From positions 66,789 through 130,788 of the forward strand of contig JAIKLF010000001.1 in assembly GCA_019753405.1 (NCBI GenBank): DNA of 64,000 nucleotides. The letters are read 5' to 3'. Positions 1 to 8,868 of the stretch are shown piece after piece. Below the pieces are notes generated by a model, which worked only from the letters and a program-made list of their open reading frames with translations, searched no databases and was not told the DNA's origin. The position numbers were made by a program, and so were the translations under genes. The first letter of the stretch is position 1, and each line of letters begins with the position of its first letter. This DNA is from Murdochiella sp. Marseille-P8839 (GTDB lineage Bacteria > Bacillota > Clostridia > Tissierellales > Peptoniphilaceae).

Positions 1-447
1 TGTAATGTAGTAAGACATATGTGACACTTTCAACATAAGAAAAGAGGTGCTCTGATACAATGTGTTTAACACAAACCCTTTGTATCGAAAGGAGCACCTC
101 TTGCGTAAGATTATAACTGAAGAAATGCGATACCGTCAAAAAGTATGTGAATACGCATTAAAGCACGGCGTGACAAAGGCGGCACGCAGGTATCATACTT
201 ACCGAATTTCAAAAGCCCGGAACAGATTGTGCGGGAGTATTTTGAAGCCTCCGTCGCTTAGGATACTGCTTTTTCCGGGTGAAAAGGATAGGCGCTTCCT
301 TTCTCCTAGTCAAGGGACGCTCCCTCTGGTCGCTCTTCGCCTTTGACAAGTCGAAAGGAAGTGCCTGTGAAAGAACCGCCGGAAAAAAGCTAACTGTGTC
401 AGATGCATCTTAAGTGGAATGTGTAACATATGTCTTGACAGTTAAGA
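1..447 (+). mobile_element. Non-autonomous IS derivative, left copy
   Basis: The ends form imperfect terminal inverted repeats: the segment from about 8 (AGTAAGACATATGTGACAC) matches the reverse complement of about 421-440 (TGTCAAGACATATGTTACAC). Inside, a short reading frame from about 125 encodes the helix-turn-helix start of an IS481/IS3-like transposase (YRQKVCEYALKHGVTKAARR) and then loses homology. In another frame, residues like LPNFKSPEQIVREYF resemble the C-terminus of such transposases. This reads as an internal deletion derivative (inference). The right end carries TTGACA at 435-440 pointing outward. The copy begins at base 1 and may be cut by a contig edge. Confidence 0.75.
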
Positions 448-547
448 TCATTTTTGTACATTCTTGATTCTTCACAATCTTATGGCATACTAGAAGTAGT
501 ACAGTAAAAAGCTTACCCTAAGATTAAATAGGGAAGCAGGAGGTATC

Positions 548-1417
548 ATGGATTCTTTTGAAGATCGCGTAAAGCGAACCAAATTGACGAAATCAAGCCG
601 TTTGATCGCCGAATATTGTCTCAGCAACCCAAGCTCTATTGCGTTTCAATCAGCGGCGGATTTGGCTTCCTGTATTGGCGTCAGTGATGTTTCCATCATC
701 CGCTTTGCCCGTGCGCTGGGGTATGAAGGCTTCATCGATCTAAAGCGCGCCTGGCAGGACGAATTGTGCCGGCATGTGGATGCCGGAGCAGACAGCGTCA
801 ACCCCGTGGCCAAATTCTTGACTCGCAAGCATTATCATCGCGACACCGCAAACTTCAGCGTTGCGTATGCGGAGGACACCTATTGCCAGACGCTGCGCAG
901 AACGCTTTCCAGCCTGACACAGGACCTGCTGTCTAAAACCGTGGACTGTCTTTGCGGCAGCAATCGAAAATACATCGTAGGCATCCGCACGCGGTCCACA
1001 GCCGCCAACTCCATGGCCACCTTGCTCCGCATGGTCATGTCCGGAGTTTCCCTGATCACAACAGAGGACTACGCCTCTTACATGCGGCTTCTGGATCTTA
1101 CAGCGGAGGACTGTGTTGTTTTTATTACATTTGGACGGTTCTCCAATTTCGAGTCTGCCCTGTTGGAGCAGGTCAAATCCGTGGGTGCCCAGATGATCGT
1201 CATTACGGATAAAAAGGCGTCCCGTGCCGCGCAGGCGGCCGATCTGCTCCTTTTCTGTGAGGGCGACATCAACCTGCCTTTTTATTCCTCCGTGGCGACG
1301 GTCGCCTTGTCTGAATGTATTGCCAGCGCCGTTTCGGAACGGGATTGGGAGGGGAGCCGGAACCGCATTGAGCAGTCCGAACGCTACCTGAACAAAAGCG
1401 AGCCGAAACAGAGGTAA
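548..1417 (+). CDS. MurR/RpiR-family transcriptional regulator
   Basis: A 289-residue protein with an N-terminal RpiR-type helix-turn-helix (about residues 1-75, including SDVSIIRFARALGYEGF) and a C-terminal SIS sugar-phosphate-binding domain (about 120-260). Such proteins sense phosphorylated sugars or related acids and control nearby catabolic genes. The ATG follows AGGAGG with 5-nt spacing. Upstream are TTGACA at 435-440, inside the IS end, and TACATT 16 bp further, so the IS may supply part of the promoter. It is the only regulator in the island, so I infer it controls the divergent operons further right. The ligand is unknown. Confidence 0.85.
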   Translation: MDSFEDRVKRTKLTKSSRLIAEYCLSNPSSIAFQSAADLASCIGVSDVSIIRFARALGYEGFIDLKRAWQDELCRHVDAGADSVNPVAKFLTRKHYHRDTANFSVAYAEDTYCQTLRRTLSSLTQDLLSKTVDCLCGSNRKYIVGIRTRSTAANSMATLLRMVMSGVSLITTEDYASYMRLLDLTAEDCVVFITFGRFSNFESALLEQVKSVGAQMIVITDKKASRAAQAADLLLFCEGDINLPFYSSVATVALSECIASAVSERDWEGSRNRIEQSERYLNKSEPKQR

Positions 1418-1990
1418 GCAGCCCAGCCGCTTTTGTGCTTGTAGTGTGTGGCTCCGCAGGCTTTCATGAACACTCCTTGGCCGCAGCGGCCCGCTCCATT
1501 TTTGACAGGTGGTGCTTGACAGCAGTCCACGCCGCATTCACCAGCAGCCAGCCGATGCCGGTTGCCTTTCCATTCCAGCAGCTTTGACTGATGCTGCAAA
1601 TCCTCGGAAAGCCCCGCACTGTGGGGCTTTGTGGCTGAGATGTGCCCGATTACGGGCACATCTCTTTATCTTGTTTTCTTTTTCGTCCTCGAAAAAGGCT
1701 CGAAAAGCGCAGGAAACGCAGTCATACCAACGTTTCCAACACATTGGTTACACGGCCTTCAACATCTCCGCCACAAACGCCCCACGTTCACTTTCGCAGG
1801 CACACAATCGCCTTTTGCTCGAAGGATCGCACACAACTGCTTACACGGCGAAACACGGGGCGTTTCGGGTGGGGTGGTATCACTACCCTCGGCGTACTCT
1901 GCGTGTTATCGAAACGCCGGACGACCGCTTGTCAAAAGGGCTCATTTGCCTTTTTTTGCGGTCAGGTAGCTATCACTGATTCCAACGGCG
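1418..1990. other. Intergenic stretch without a convincing gene
   Basis: Only short overlapping frames without recognisable domains are open here. There is a strong hairpin terminator at 1637-1664. On the minus strand, about 1460-1600 encodes a peptide resembling the tail of a small conserved protein, but it has no start or family that I recognise. The stretch looks like decayed DNA leading into the broken DUF6076-like gene. Confidence 0.4.
1637..1680 (+). terminator. Intrinsic terminator downstream of the RpiR-type gene
   Basis: A perfect 12-bp stem (GAGATGTGCCCG, loop ATTA, CGGGCACATCTC; 1637-1664) is followed by a T-rich tract to about 1680. A shorter GCCCCGCACTGTGGGGC palindrome lies just upstream. 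Confidence 0.75.
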
Positions 1991-1994
1991 CAAA

Positions 1995-3084
1995 ATATGT
2001 CTCGCTTTTTACAAAAACAGCAGCAGTTCACAGCAAACAGCCCCGGTTCCCCGTACAAGGAGCCGGATCTGTTTTTGCGTTACTTCATACCATATCCGCT
2101 TTTTATGCCGTTGAACATCTTCGGGACGCAATGGCAATGCAGGACAACGGTTCGCCGATTTTTCCGTCCGAGAAAGGTGTCGCAGTTCTTCGGGCGCTGG
2201 ACGAACCGTGCAGGGCGCAGCTGCGTATTCGGAATCTGCTGGAGATCGGTTTTGCCGATTATGAGCGTGCCGCACAGTGGGAGCGATATGGAGCGTTAGA
2301 GGAGGCATACCCCGCATTGATGCACCAATGCTTTCCGTGCAGACCGTTGCCGTTCGGAAACCGGTTGCGGTATACGGTTGAAACACCTTTGAGCTGTACC
2401 TGATGGAATTGCAGCTTTATTTCCGTCAGAAGAAAAAGCGTATCGCACGGTGTGAGTGCTGCTGACAGTATTTCATTCCGAAAACCTCTGCGGAAACGCA
2501 CTACTGCGACCGTGTGATCGACGGATTGTCCTGCAAGGCACTGGGGCCAAAGCTCAAGGGCGAGGATGGTGCGGCATTGGATGAGGCGCTGCGGATATAC
2601 AATACTCTGCGGCATAGGATGGAAGAACGGCGGAACCGTTATGAGGACGCTCCGCCAGACCAGCGGGATCGGCTGAAGCCTGTGAGCGACGCTCGCTATC
2701 AGGAATGGGTCAGGGCTGCGGTCAAGGTCAGAGGGAGGTATCTCAAAGGGAAAATTTCCGCATCGGATTTCCTGCGGGAGATCGATTCCTTTGAAGAACT
2801 GTAAACCTATGATGTCGAGCAGGTGTCTCTGCCGGAGCCGAACAGTACTACATGGCGGCAGAATATCAGAGGGTATTTGGACTTTGATGCGGCCGCCAAC
2901 TACAAGGGCTTCATGTTGCTGGACTTGAGAGAAGAGAACGCGGAATGGAAGGTTTGAACGCCAGAGGAAAAGGAGAATCTCGCCCGCGGCGGCCACGCCA
3001 GCCTGCGGGAAAAGTATCTGCAAAAGCAGCCGGATAGGAAAAACTCCGAAAGTGATAACAACGCAATTACATAACGGCCAATCC
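1995..3084 (+). pseudogene. Decayed DUF6076-like gene
   Basis: The longest surviving piece (2466-2804) reads QYFIPKTSAETHYCDRVIDG and onward. This resembles the zinc-binding-like Cys motif and helical C-terminal part of DUF6076 proteins found on clostridial accessory elements. The same frame is interrupted by TGA at 2463-2465, TAA at 2802-2804 and TGA at 2955-2957, yet protein-like sequence continues after each stop, ending in a highly charged RGGHASLREKYLQKQ-type tail. The upstream part lies in a different frame (ending at 2403), implying a frameshift near 2360-2400. Several independent lesions argue for true decay and not a sequencing error. Family assignment is from memory of the motif. 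Confidence 0.5.
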
Positions 3085-3127
3085 CGCCTTTTGACCGTTC
3101 CGCAACCACAACTTTATAAAAAGCAAA

Positions 3128-3190
3128 GCCGCAGGAAACGGATGTACACATCAATGTGTGTCCGTTTCCTGCGGCCTTCTATGTGCTTTT
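3128..3190. terminator. Long hairpin between convergent units
   Basis: Perfect 15-bp arms GCCGCAGGAAACGGA (3128-3142) and TCCGTTTCCTGCGGC (3161-3175), with further pairing inside (ACACAT/ATGTGT). A weak T-rich run follows on the plus strand. It lies between the decayed plus-strand gene and the leftward RraA operon and could end transcription from both sides. Confidence 0.6.
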
Positions 3191-3258
3191 TGAAACCGAA
3201 TTTTCAAGCAAGGCGGAAATCTCAATATGAGAGAGTATATTGCATTTCCTGCAAAGCC

Positions 3259-3942
3259 TTATTCTACGATCTCACAGCCAATCTCCTTGAGCTTCTCATT
3301 GACCCATGGGCGGATATAGGTGCCGTCATTCAGGATATGCTCCATGATGCCGGCCTCTTTCCGCTCAACGGCCTTGGTGGCCTCCGCCAGGGCGGCGGCC
3401 TCATAGGGACGTATGAACAGCACGCCGTCATCATCCCCCACCACGATGTCGCCGGGATAGACGATCTTTCCGCCGATCACCACGGGGACATTGATCTCGC
3501 CGGGGCCGTTTTTATACGGTCCATTGGGCGTGGCGGAACGGGCGTACACATGGAAATTCTCCATGGCGGCCAGACCGCCCCGGTCCCGGATGGCACCGTC
3601 ACAGACAATGCCCTTGATACCGCGGCTTTTACAATACGTTGCCATCAGCTCACCGAAGATGGCGCGGTCAGTGAAGCCGCCGGCATCGATCACAATGACG
3701 TCGCCGGGCTTGGCCAGGTCCATCGCCGCGTGGAACATCAGATTGTCGCCCTGCGCTACCCGGACAGTGCAGGCCGTGCCCAGCAGCTGGCCTTTATAGC
3801 CAATGGGTTCAATGGCGGTATCCACCGCAGCAATTCGGTTCATGTTGTCATCGATATTGGCAACGGGCATGTCCTTAAACAGCGCCACCAGCTCCGGTGC
3901 AGGACGCTGAAAGTCCTTTATGATTTTACATCCGACTGACAT
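3259..3942 (-). CDS. RraA-family protein (HMG/CHA aldolase or oxaloacetate decarboxylase-like), paralogue 1
   Basis: Member of the RraA/dimethylmenaquinone methyltransferase-like fold. Characterised relatives are 4-hydroxy-4-methyl-2-oxoglutarate/4-carboxy-4-hydroxy-2-oxoadipate aldolases and oxaloacetate decarboxylases; others are RNase E inhibitors. The glycine-rich substrate loop and GIVCDGAIRD, with the conserved Arg-Asp pair, are present, so metal-dependent C-C lyase chemistry is plausible. The ATG at 3942 follows GAGAGG; an in-frame TTG at 3963 is less likely because it lacks such a site and overlaps the stop of the upstream gene. Last gene of the leftward operon, immediately after the MalY-type gene. 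It is more divergent from the other three paralogues than they look from each other. Confidence 0.8.
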   Translation of the reverse strand: MSVGCKIIKDFQRPAPELVALFKDMPVANIDDNMNRIAAVDTAIEPIGYKGQLLGTACTVRVAQGDNLMFHAAMDLAKPGDVIVIDAGGFTDRAIFGELMATYCKSRGIKGIVCDGAIRDRGGLAAMENFHVYARSATPNGPYKNGPGEINVPVVIGGKIVYPGDIVVGDDDGVLFIRPYEAAALAEATKAVERKEAGIMEHILNDGTYIRPWVNEKLKEIGCEIVE

Positions 3943-3959
3943 TTTACACCTCTCTGCTA

Positions 3960-5135
3960 TCAAAGCTTGTCATACTCATGCTGGATCTGATGCAGAGCCT
4001 TCTCAATGGTGGCCCTGGGGCAGGCAATATTCATCCGTGCAAAACCGGAGCCCTCTTCGCCGAACCAGAAGCCCTTGTCCATGGCTACGGCAGCCTTCTG
4101 TGTCAAGAAATCATCCAGTTGTTCGTTGCTCATACCCAGCTCCCGGCAGTCCAGCCACATCAGATAGGTGCCCTCGGGCTTGGTCAGATGGATCTTAGGC
4201 ATATGCTCCTTCAGGTAGCCGTCCAGATAGGCGATATTCTTTTGCAAATAGGCTAGCAGCTGCTCCAGATATTCCTCACCATACTTGTAAGCGGCGATAA
4301 AGGCCTCAATGCCGATGGCAGAGCCCAGGGCAGAGCGGTTTTCCGCAAACTTCTTGCTGATCGCCGCCCGCAGGTCGGGATTGTCGATCACCAGAGAGGC
4401 GGCCCGCAGGCCGGCCAGATTGAAGGTCTTGCTGGGGGCCACAGCGGTCACGGTGTTCTGTGCGATCTCTTCGGAGAGGGAGGCGATAGGAATATGCTTA
4501 AAGTCCTCATACACGAAGTCGGAGTGGATCTCATCGCTGAAGATGACCACATGGTTTCTGCAGCAGATCTCGCCGATTTTCAGCAATTCCTCCCGTGTGT
4601 ACACACGGGAGGTGGGGTTATGGGGGCTGCAGAGCAGCATCAGTTTGGTCTTGGGGTCCTTTGCCAGCTCTTCCAGATTGTCGAAGTCGATTTCGTAATG
4701 CCCATTCTTCAAGATCAGCGCATTGTTCTTAATCTCCCGGCGGTTTTCACGGAAAGCGTCAGAGAACGGATAGTAGACCGGCCGCTGAAGGATAACGCCA
4801 TCGCCCTCCTCGGTAAAGGCCTGCACCGCGGTGAACAGGCTCGGAATGACGCTGGCGGCGTAGATTACATGCTCCGGGTTGATCTTCCAGCCGTGGCGCT
4901 TATCCACCCACTCGGCCACCGCTTCCTTGAACTCGGTGGGGACGAACGGATAGCCGTAAATGCCGAATTCAGCCTTTTTCATGACCGCGTCGATCACCGG
5001 CTGTGGGCACCGAAAATCCATATCGGCGACCCACATAGCCAGCGCGTTGGGATTGCCGACACGGACGCCCACATTGTCCCACTTAGAGGACCGAGTTCCC
5101 CGGCGTTCAATTACTTCATCAAAATTATAGATCAT
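3960..5135 (-). CDS. MalY/PatB-type PLP-dependent C-S lyase (cystathionine beta-lyase-like)
   Basis: A 391-residue fold-type I PLP enzyme of the MalY/PatB group. It carries MWVADMDFRCP near the N-terminus, the YGYPF segment, the CSPHNPTSRVYT loop, FSDEIHSDF before the cofactor, and the PLP lysine in APSKTFNLAGLRAA. Family members split cystathionine, cysteine or S-conjugates to pyruvate, ammonia and a thiol. The ATG at 5135 is preceded by GAGGT; the longer frame to 5198 would run into the upstream gene and is rejected. It sits next to a second pyruvate- and ammonia-releasing PLP enzyme, so the operon may degrade a sulfur-containing or otherwise beta-substituted amino acid (inference). Confidence 0.85.
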   Translation of the reverse strand: MIYNFDEVIERRGTRSSKWDNVGVRVGNPNALAMWVADMDFRCPQPVIDAVMKKAEFGIYGYPFVPTEFKEAVAEWVDKRHGWKINPEHVIYAASVIPSLFTAVQAFTEEGDGVILQRPVYYPFSDAFRENRREIKNNALILKNGHYEIDFDNLEELAKDPKTKLMLLCSPHNPTSRVYTREELLKIGEICCRNHVVIFSDEIHSDFVYEDFKHIPIASLSEEIAQNTVTAVAPSKTFNLAGLRAASLVIDNPDLRAAISKKFAENRSALGSAIGIEAFIAAYKYGEEYLEQLLAYLQKNIAYLDGYLKEHMPKIHLTKPEGTYLMWLDCRELGMSNEQLDDFLTQKAAVAMDKGFWFGEEGSGFARMNIACPRATIEKALHQIQHEYDKL

Positions 5136-5164
5136 TTTAAATACCTCACTTATTTCGGCAAATC

Positions 5165-6253
5165 TTATCCCATGATTCTGTGGGGACGACCCTCCCAAAG
5201 ATCCTTAGAGAACTTCTCTAGGTGCTGCTGGCTGTACAGACCGGGCAGGCCGCCGGTATGCACGAAGAGGACGTTAGAGCCCTGGGGGATGTTTCTATTT
5301 TCAATTTCCTTAATGACGGCCGTGAAGCCCTTTCCGGTATAGCAGGGGTCCACGAACAGGCCTTCCGAACGTGCCAGACGGTAGATCGTTTCAAAGGTGA
5401 CCGGATCGGGGGTATCATAAGCCGGGCCTGCGTATTCCTTGCAGAGCATATGAATATCCTCGGCTTTTGCGGTCACGCCCAGCTCGAACTTGGCGCTGGC
5501 CCGGTTGATGTATTCCGCCATTTTCTCCACATATACCGGGTCATGGGGACTGACGCAGGAGCCGATTACCTGGAAAGGGGCCTTGTAGTAATGGGCGCCC
5601 AGCCACAGTCCGGCGTAGGTTCCATTGGAACCGCTGGGACAGATCAGATAATCGATGGGCTGATTCATTTCGTGCAGCTGGTCCAAAATTTCCTTCACCG
5701 CAAAGAAATAGCCCATGCAGCCGATCTCCGTGCTGCCGCCTGCCGGCATTTCGTAGACCTTTTCGCCCTTTTCGGCGCACTCAGCAATGATCAGATCGGC
5801 TACCTTTCTGCGCAGTCGGAGCGTATCGGCCTTGATGTCATCCGGGCTTCTGCCGGGGGTCTTATCGATGGAGGAGGTGTCCAGGAAGATCACCTCCGCA
5901 TCCAAGATGGCGTCCAGCAGCAGGTTGCCGCTTAGCTTTTCGTTGGGACCGCTTTCCTCCATGGTTGCCACAATGATGCAGCGCATTCCGAACTTTTTGG
6001 CGACCGCTGCGGTCTGGCGTCCATGGTTCGTCTGCGGTCCGCCGAAGGTCATCAGCGTTGTGCAGCCCTGGTCCAGCGCGTCCCGCACCAGATATTCGAG
6101 CTTTCTGATCTTATTGCCGTTAGCGCCCATGCCGGTCAGATCGTCCCGCTTCATGAAGATATTGCAGCCCAGCTCCTTGCTTAGATTGTTCAGCTTGTGC
6201 AGGGGCGTGGGGAAGAAGCCGCAGTCAACTTTCTTCAAATCAGTTAGTTTCAT
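5165..6253 (-). CDS. D-cysteine desulfhydrase / ACC deaminase-family PLP enzyme
   Basis: A 362-residue fold-type II PLP enzyme of the ACC deaminase/D-cysteine desulfhydrase family. The PLP lysine lies in GANGNKIRKLEYL, followed by TFGGPQTNHGRQTAA and a glycine-rich phosphate-binding loop (CPSGSNGTYAG). Known members convert D-cysteine to pyruvate, H2S and ammonia, or open ACC to 2-oxobutyrate; sequence alone does not decide. The ATG has AGGAG 6-7 nt upstream. It lies 22 bp after the permease gene and 29 bp before the MalY-type gene, consistent with co-transcription. Confidence 0.8.
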   Translation of the reverse strand: MKLTDLKKVDCGFFPTPLHKLNNLSKELGCNIFMKRDDLTGMGANGNKIRKLEYLVRDALDQGCTTLMTFGGPQTNHGRQTAAVAKKFGMRCIIVATMEESGPNEKLSGNLLLDAILDAEVIFLDTSSIDKTPGRSPDDIKADTLRLRRKVADLIIAECAEKGEKVYEMPAGGSTEIGCMGYFFAVKEILDQLHEMNQPIDYLICPSGSNGTYAGLWLGAHYYKAPFQVIGSCVSPHDPVYVEKMAEYINRASAKFELGVTAKAEDIHMLCKEYAGPAYDTPDPVTFETIYRLARSEGLFVDPCYTGKGFTAVIKEIENRNIPQGSNVLFVHTGGLPGLYSQQHLEKFSKDLWEGRPHRIMG

Positions 6254-6275
6254 TTTTACCGCTCCTTTTTATCGT

Positions 6276-7640
6276 TCAGTTGTCATTGCTGGAACCAATG
6301 GCGGTGACCTCGATATTGTGGTCGATATGGGTATGGCCGCCCTTGACTCTGAACAGCGTATATAAAACAGAGAGTACCAGCACCATAAGATTGATGATGG
6401 CCAGCTTCGGGGTCAGCGTCTTGGTGTTGGCGTAGACCTGGAAGCCGTTGATGGCGGTGGCGGCGATCATCAGCACATAGAACGCGGCCTTTCCAACATG
6501 GAAGCTGGACTTCTTCCACAGGTCCTTATACAGCTTTGGCAGGCGGAAAATGCCTACGCACAGCATCAGACGCATCAGGTTGTTCAGGGCCACCACCCAC
6601 TTGCTCAGTGCGGTCAGGCTGACACCGAACACGATGGGCAGCATATTGATGATAAACAGGAACACCAGAACGGCCATCGGTGTACCATATTTGTTAGTCT
6701 TGGCGAATACGGAGGGCAGCCAGCCATCCTGGGCGGCCTGGCGCAGGGGGTTGAACAGCTGGGCAAGGGAGGAGTTCAGCGTGGTCAGCAGGGCCATGCA
6801 GGCGCCGAAGATGATGAACAGGAACAGGACCGGACGGGGCATGATCGCGTCCGCCACAGGCGCCAGGCTCTCAAAGGGGACAACCTCCGTGGTGGGCAGA
6901 ACGCCGCCGAGGACCAGGGCAATCAGGGCATAGACCACGCACACGAACAGAGTGGAGGCGATCATCATAGCGGGGATGTCCTTTTCAGGATTCTTGCACT
7001 CATCGGAGAAGTTCAGCAGCACCTGGGCACCGTTGCTTGCGAAGATCAGATAGGCGACCGCCTCAATAAAGCCGGCCTTTCCTTTCAGTAGGAAGGGTTC
7101 GCTGAAGAGCTCATTTCCAAAGAAACCGCCCCAGGTGATCTGCGGCAGGCCGAAGGCAACAAAGGCTGCCAAGCCAACCAGCATGAAGTAGAACATGATC
7201 TGCTGGGCCTTTGCCATTTTGCTGACGCCGAAATAGTTGACGACAAACACGAATAGCATCACGGCCGCCGCAACAACGTTTTTATAGGGCTGCAGAGCAG
7301 GAATGATATAGGTCAGGTAATTGGCGAAGCCGATGGCAAGCGTTGCCTTTGTCAGATTCGCCAGAATGAAAACAGGGATATAGAATCCGGAGAAGAAATC
7401 ACCCAGAAACAGGACTGCCTGAGAGTAGGTGCCGCCCTTGATACGCATGGTACCGCCCAGAAACGCCGTGGGGATCTGCGCGACCAGGGAGAGGACACCG
7501 CAAAGCAGGAACACGAGAAAGAGGGAACGTCCGGTCATGCCTAGGGCAATCACGGACATTGTCATAATGCCGGAACCGATGATTTGGCCAACCGCTAAGC
7601 CGAACAAGTCTTTTCTGCCCAGAAATCCTTTGCTTTCCAT
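6276..7640 (-). CDS. APC-superfamily amino acid permease
   Basis: A 454-residue membrane protein with about 12 hydrophobic segments. The N-terminal LFGLAVGQIIGSGIMTMS is the signature of amino acid-polyamine-organocation transporters. NFSDECKNPEKDIP matches the conserved loop after helix 6 (EVKNPEKNIP-like). The start has AAAGGAG 6 nt upstream. It sits between the dehydrogenase-like gene and the PLP-lyase genes, so it probably imports the amino-acid-like substrate of this operon. The exact substrate is not readable. Confidence 0.88.
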   Translation of the reverse strand: MESKGFLGRKDLFGLAVGQIIGSGIMTMSVIALGMTGRSLFLVFLLCGVLSLVAQIPTAFLGGTMRIKGGTYSQAVLFLGDFFSGFYIPVFILANLTKATLAIGFANYLTYIIPALQPYKNVVAAAVMLFVFVVNYFGVSKMAKAQQIMFYFMLVGLAAFVAFGLPQITWGGFFGNELFSEPFLLKGKAGFIEAVAYLIFASNGAQVLLNFSDECKNPEKDIPAMMIASTLFVCVVYALIALVLGGVLPTTEVVPFESLAPVADAIMPRPVLFLFIIFGACMALLTTLNSSLAQLFNPLRQAAQDGWLPSVFAKTNKYGTPMAVLVFLFIINMLPIVFGVSLTALSKWVVALNNLMRLMLCVGIFRLPKLYKDLWKKSSFHVGKAAFYVLMIAATAINGFQVYANTKTLTPKLAIINLMVLVLSVLYTLFRVKGGHTHIDHNIEVTAIGSSNDN

Positions 7641-7663
7641 CTTTGTTTCTCCTTTAAATATAT

Positions 7664-8560
7664 TTATTGGGGGTTATTCTGTGCCAGTTCGTGTTTATAT
7701 GCCAATACTTCTGCGTAGCCGTTGGGACGAGTGATGAAATGCTTGCAGTAGCCCTGCTCGGTGAGCCATTCCAGCTTCTTCTGTGTTGCCTGAGCCATAA
7801 TGCTGTTTTCGCCCATGGAGCCTAGCGTCTCTACCACCTGTTCCATCTCCTGCCCCATACGGACGGAGTCCTTTGCCGCAGCTTCCACAAAGTAGTTGCA
7901 GCACTGCTCATAGGTCATTTCTTCGAGCATCATATGCTTCAGCGCACCAAGGACCTCTTCTGTGATCCCGTAGTGATCTGTAGCAAACACGGTCTCTGTC
8001 AGCAGTGCGATAAATCCCTTGAAAAGCACGCTCTTAAGCATTTTGGTTGCGGATGCCGCTCCAAGCTTTTCGCTGAGAAAACGAATGTTCGTCCCTGCCG
8101 GGTTCAGTTTCTCCGCTAAAGAAGGTCCCTTCTTTCCACATACATAAATAGGAACCTTCGTGCGGTTTGCAGGTACGGAAGCCATCACGGCAGCTTCCAC
8201 GAAGTCCGCTTTGCTGCCGACAAAGGCCTCTCCAATCTGCTCCTTGGTTGCTGGAGACGTAGAATTTAGATCCACATAAATCGTATCCTGATGCAGTAGC
8301 GGCGCGACCTGGCGTGCGATAGGGAGTGCGCTGTTTGCACTTGTAAAGCAAAAAACGATATCGCAGCACTCAGCCAGCTTTTCCAAAGAGTCGACCAAGG
8401 TGACCTTGTTTGCCGCTGCGTTCTTGCGAATGTTTTCACCGCGGGCATCTGAACTGCTGGCGGCCACATCAAACGCAAATACATTTACCATACTCCGGTT
8501 CAGATTCCGGGTAAAGTTATATGGGGCTTCGCCGAAGCCGATAAAACCCAATGCTTCCAT
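7664..8560 (-). CDS. NAD(P)-dependent beta-hydroxyacid dehydrogenase-like protein, DUF1932 C-terminus
   Basis: A 298-residue protein with an N-terminal Rossmann fold (GFIGFGEAPYNF) of the 3-hydroxyisobutyrate/6-phosphogluconate dehydrogenase superfamily. An all-helical C-terminal half resembles DUF1932 (GAASATKMLKSVLFKG, holding the likely catalytic lysine). It could oxidise a hydroxy acid made or used by the RraA-type lyases (inference). The start was set at the ATG at 8560 because AGGAGGGA lies just upstream; the longer frame to 8632 crosses the promoter region. First gene of the leftward operon. Confidence 0.78.
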   Translation of the reverse strand: MEALGFIGFGEAPYNFTRNLNRSMVNVFAFDVAASSSDARGENIRKNAAANKVTLVDSLEKLAECCDIVFCFTSANSALPIARQVAPLLHQDTIYVDLNSTSPATKEQIGEAFVGSKADFVEAAVMASVPANRTKVPIYVCGKKGPSLAEKLNPAGTNIRFLSEKLGAASATKMLKSVLFKGFIALLTETVFATDHYGITEEVLGALKHMMLEEMTYEQCCNYFVEAAAKDSVRMGQEMEQVVETLGSMGENSIMAQATQKKLEWLTEQGYCKHFITRPNGYAEVLAYKHELAQNNPQ

Positions 8561-8616
8561 AAATCTCCCTCCTAATTGTAAAACGAATATGTTTACTACA
8601 TTAAAAAGAACGCTTC

Positions 8617-8845
8617 TGCTACATAAATTCACTACAGCAAACTTAACTCATAAATATTTCAATGTCAATACAGAAAAGAGCGTTTTCTCTAGACTGCAGC
8701 CGTTTTCGTTAGATATACCCAATACTTGCGCTGCATTTTTGTGCATTGCGCGCCGCTGGATTGGCTAAAAGCCGCTTGACTTTTGTAGTTTTTCTTGCTA
8801 TCATCGGGTTGTAAACGCTACATATTGCTATATAAACTCACTACA
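8617..8845. promoter_or_regulatory. Paired 20-bp operator candidates in the divergent promoter region
   Basis: TGCTACATAAATTCACTACA at 8617-8636 and TGCTATATAAACTCACTACA at 8826-8845 agree at 18 of 20 positions and have the same orientation. The second lies about 20 nt downstream of the rightward -10 box. The first lies downstream of a leftward TTGACA (8668-8663 on the minus strand). Each operon could therefore be blocked by one bound repressor. The RpiR-type protein of the island is the obvious candidate (inference). No gene lies between 8561 and 8868. Confidence 0.6.
8776..8804 (+). promoter_or_regulatory. Sigma-70-type promoter of the rightward RraA operon
   Basis: TTGACT at 8776-8781, a 17-bp spacer and TATCAT at 8799-8804, about 65 bp before the first RraA start. 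Confidence 0.75.
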
Positions 8846-8868
8846 AATCTTTTTTAAGGAGCGTAACT

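Noticed and set aside
740-1537. Long minus-strand frame opposite the RpiR-type gene
   Set aside because: It is a shadow of a clear regulator gene; composition is Arg/Gly/His rich with no domain or ribosome site.
1642-2403. Plus-strand 253-residue protein
   Set aside because: It begins inside the terminator hairpin and its first half is low-information sequence; only its end belongs to the decayed DUF6076-like gene.
3052-3939. Plus-strand 295-residue frame over the first RraA gene
   Set aside because: It mirrors the minus-strand RraA gene codon structure and has no recognisable domain.
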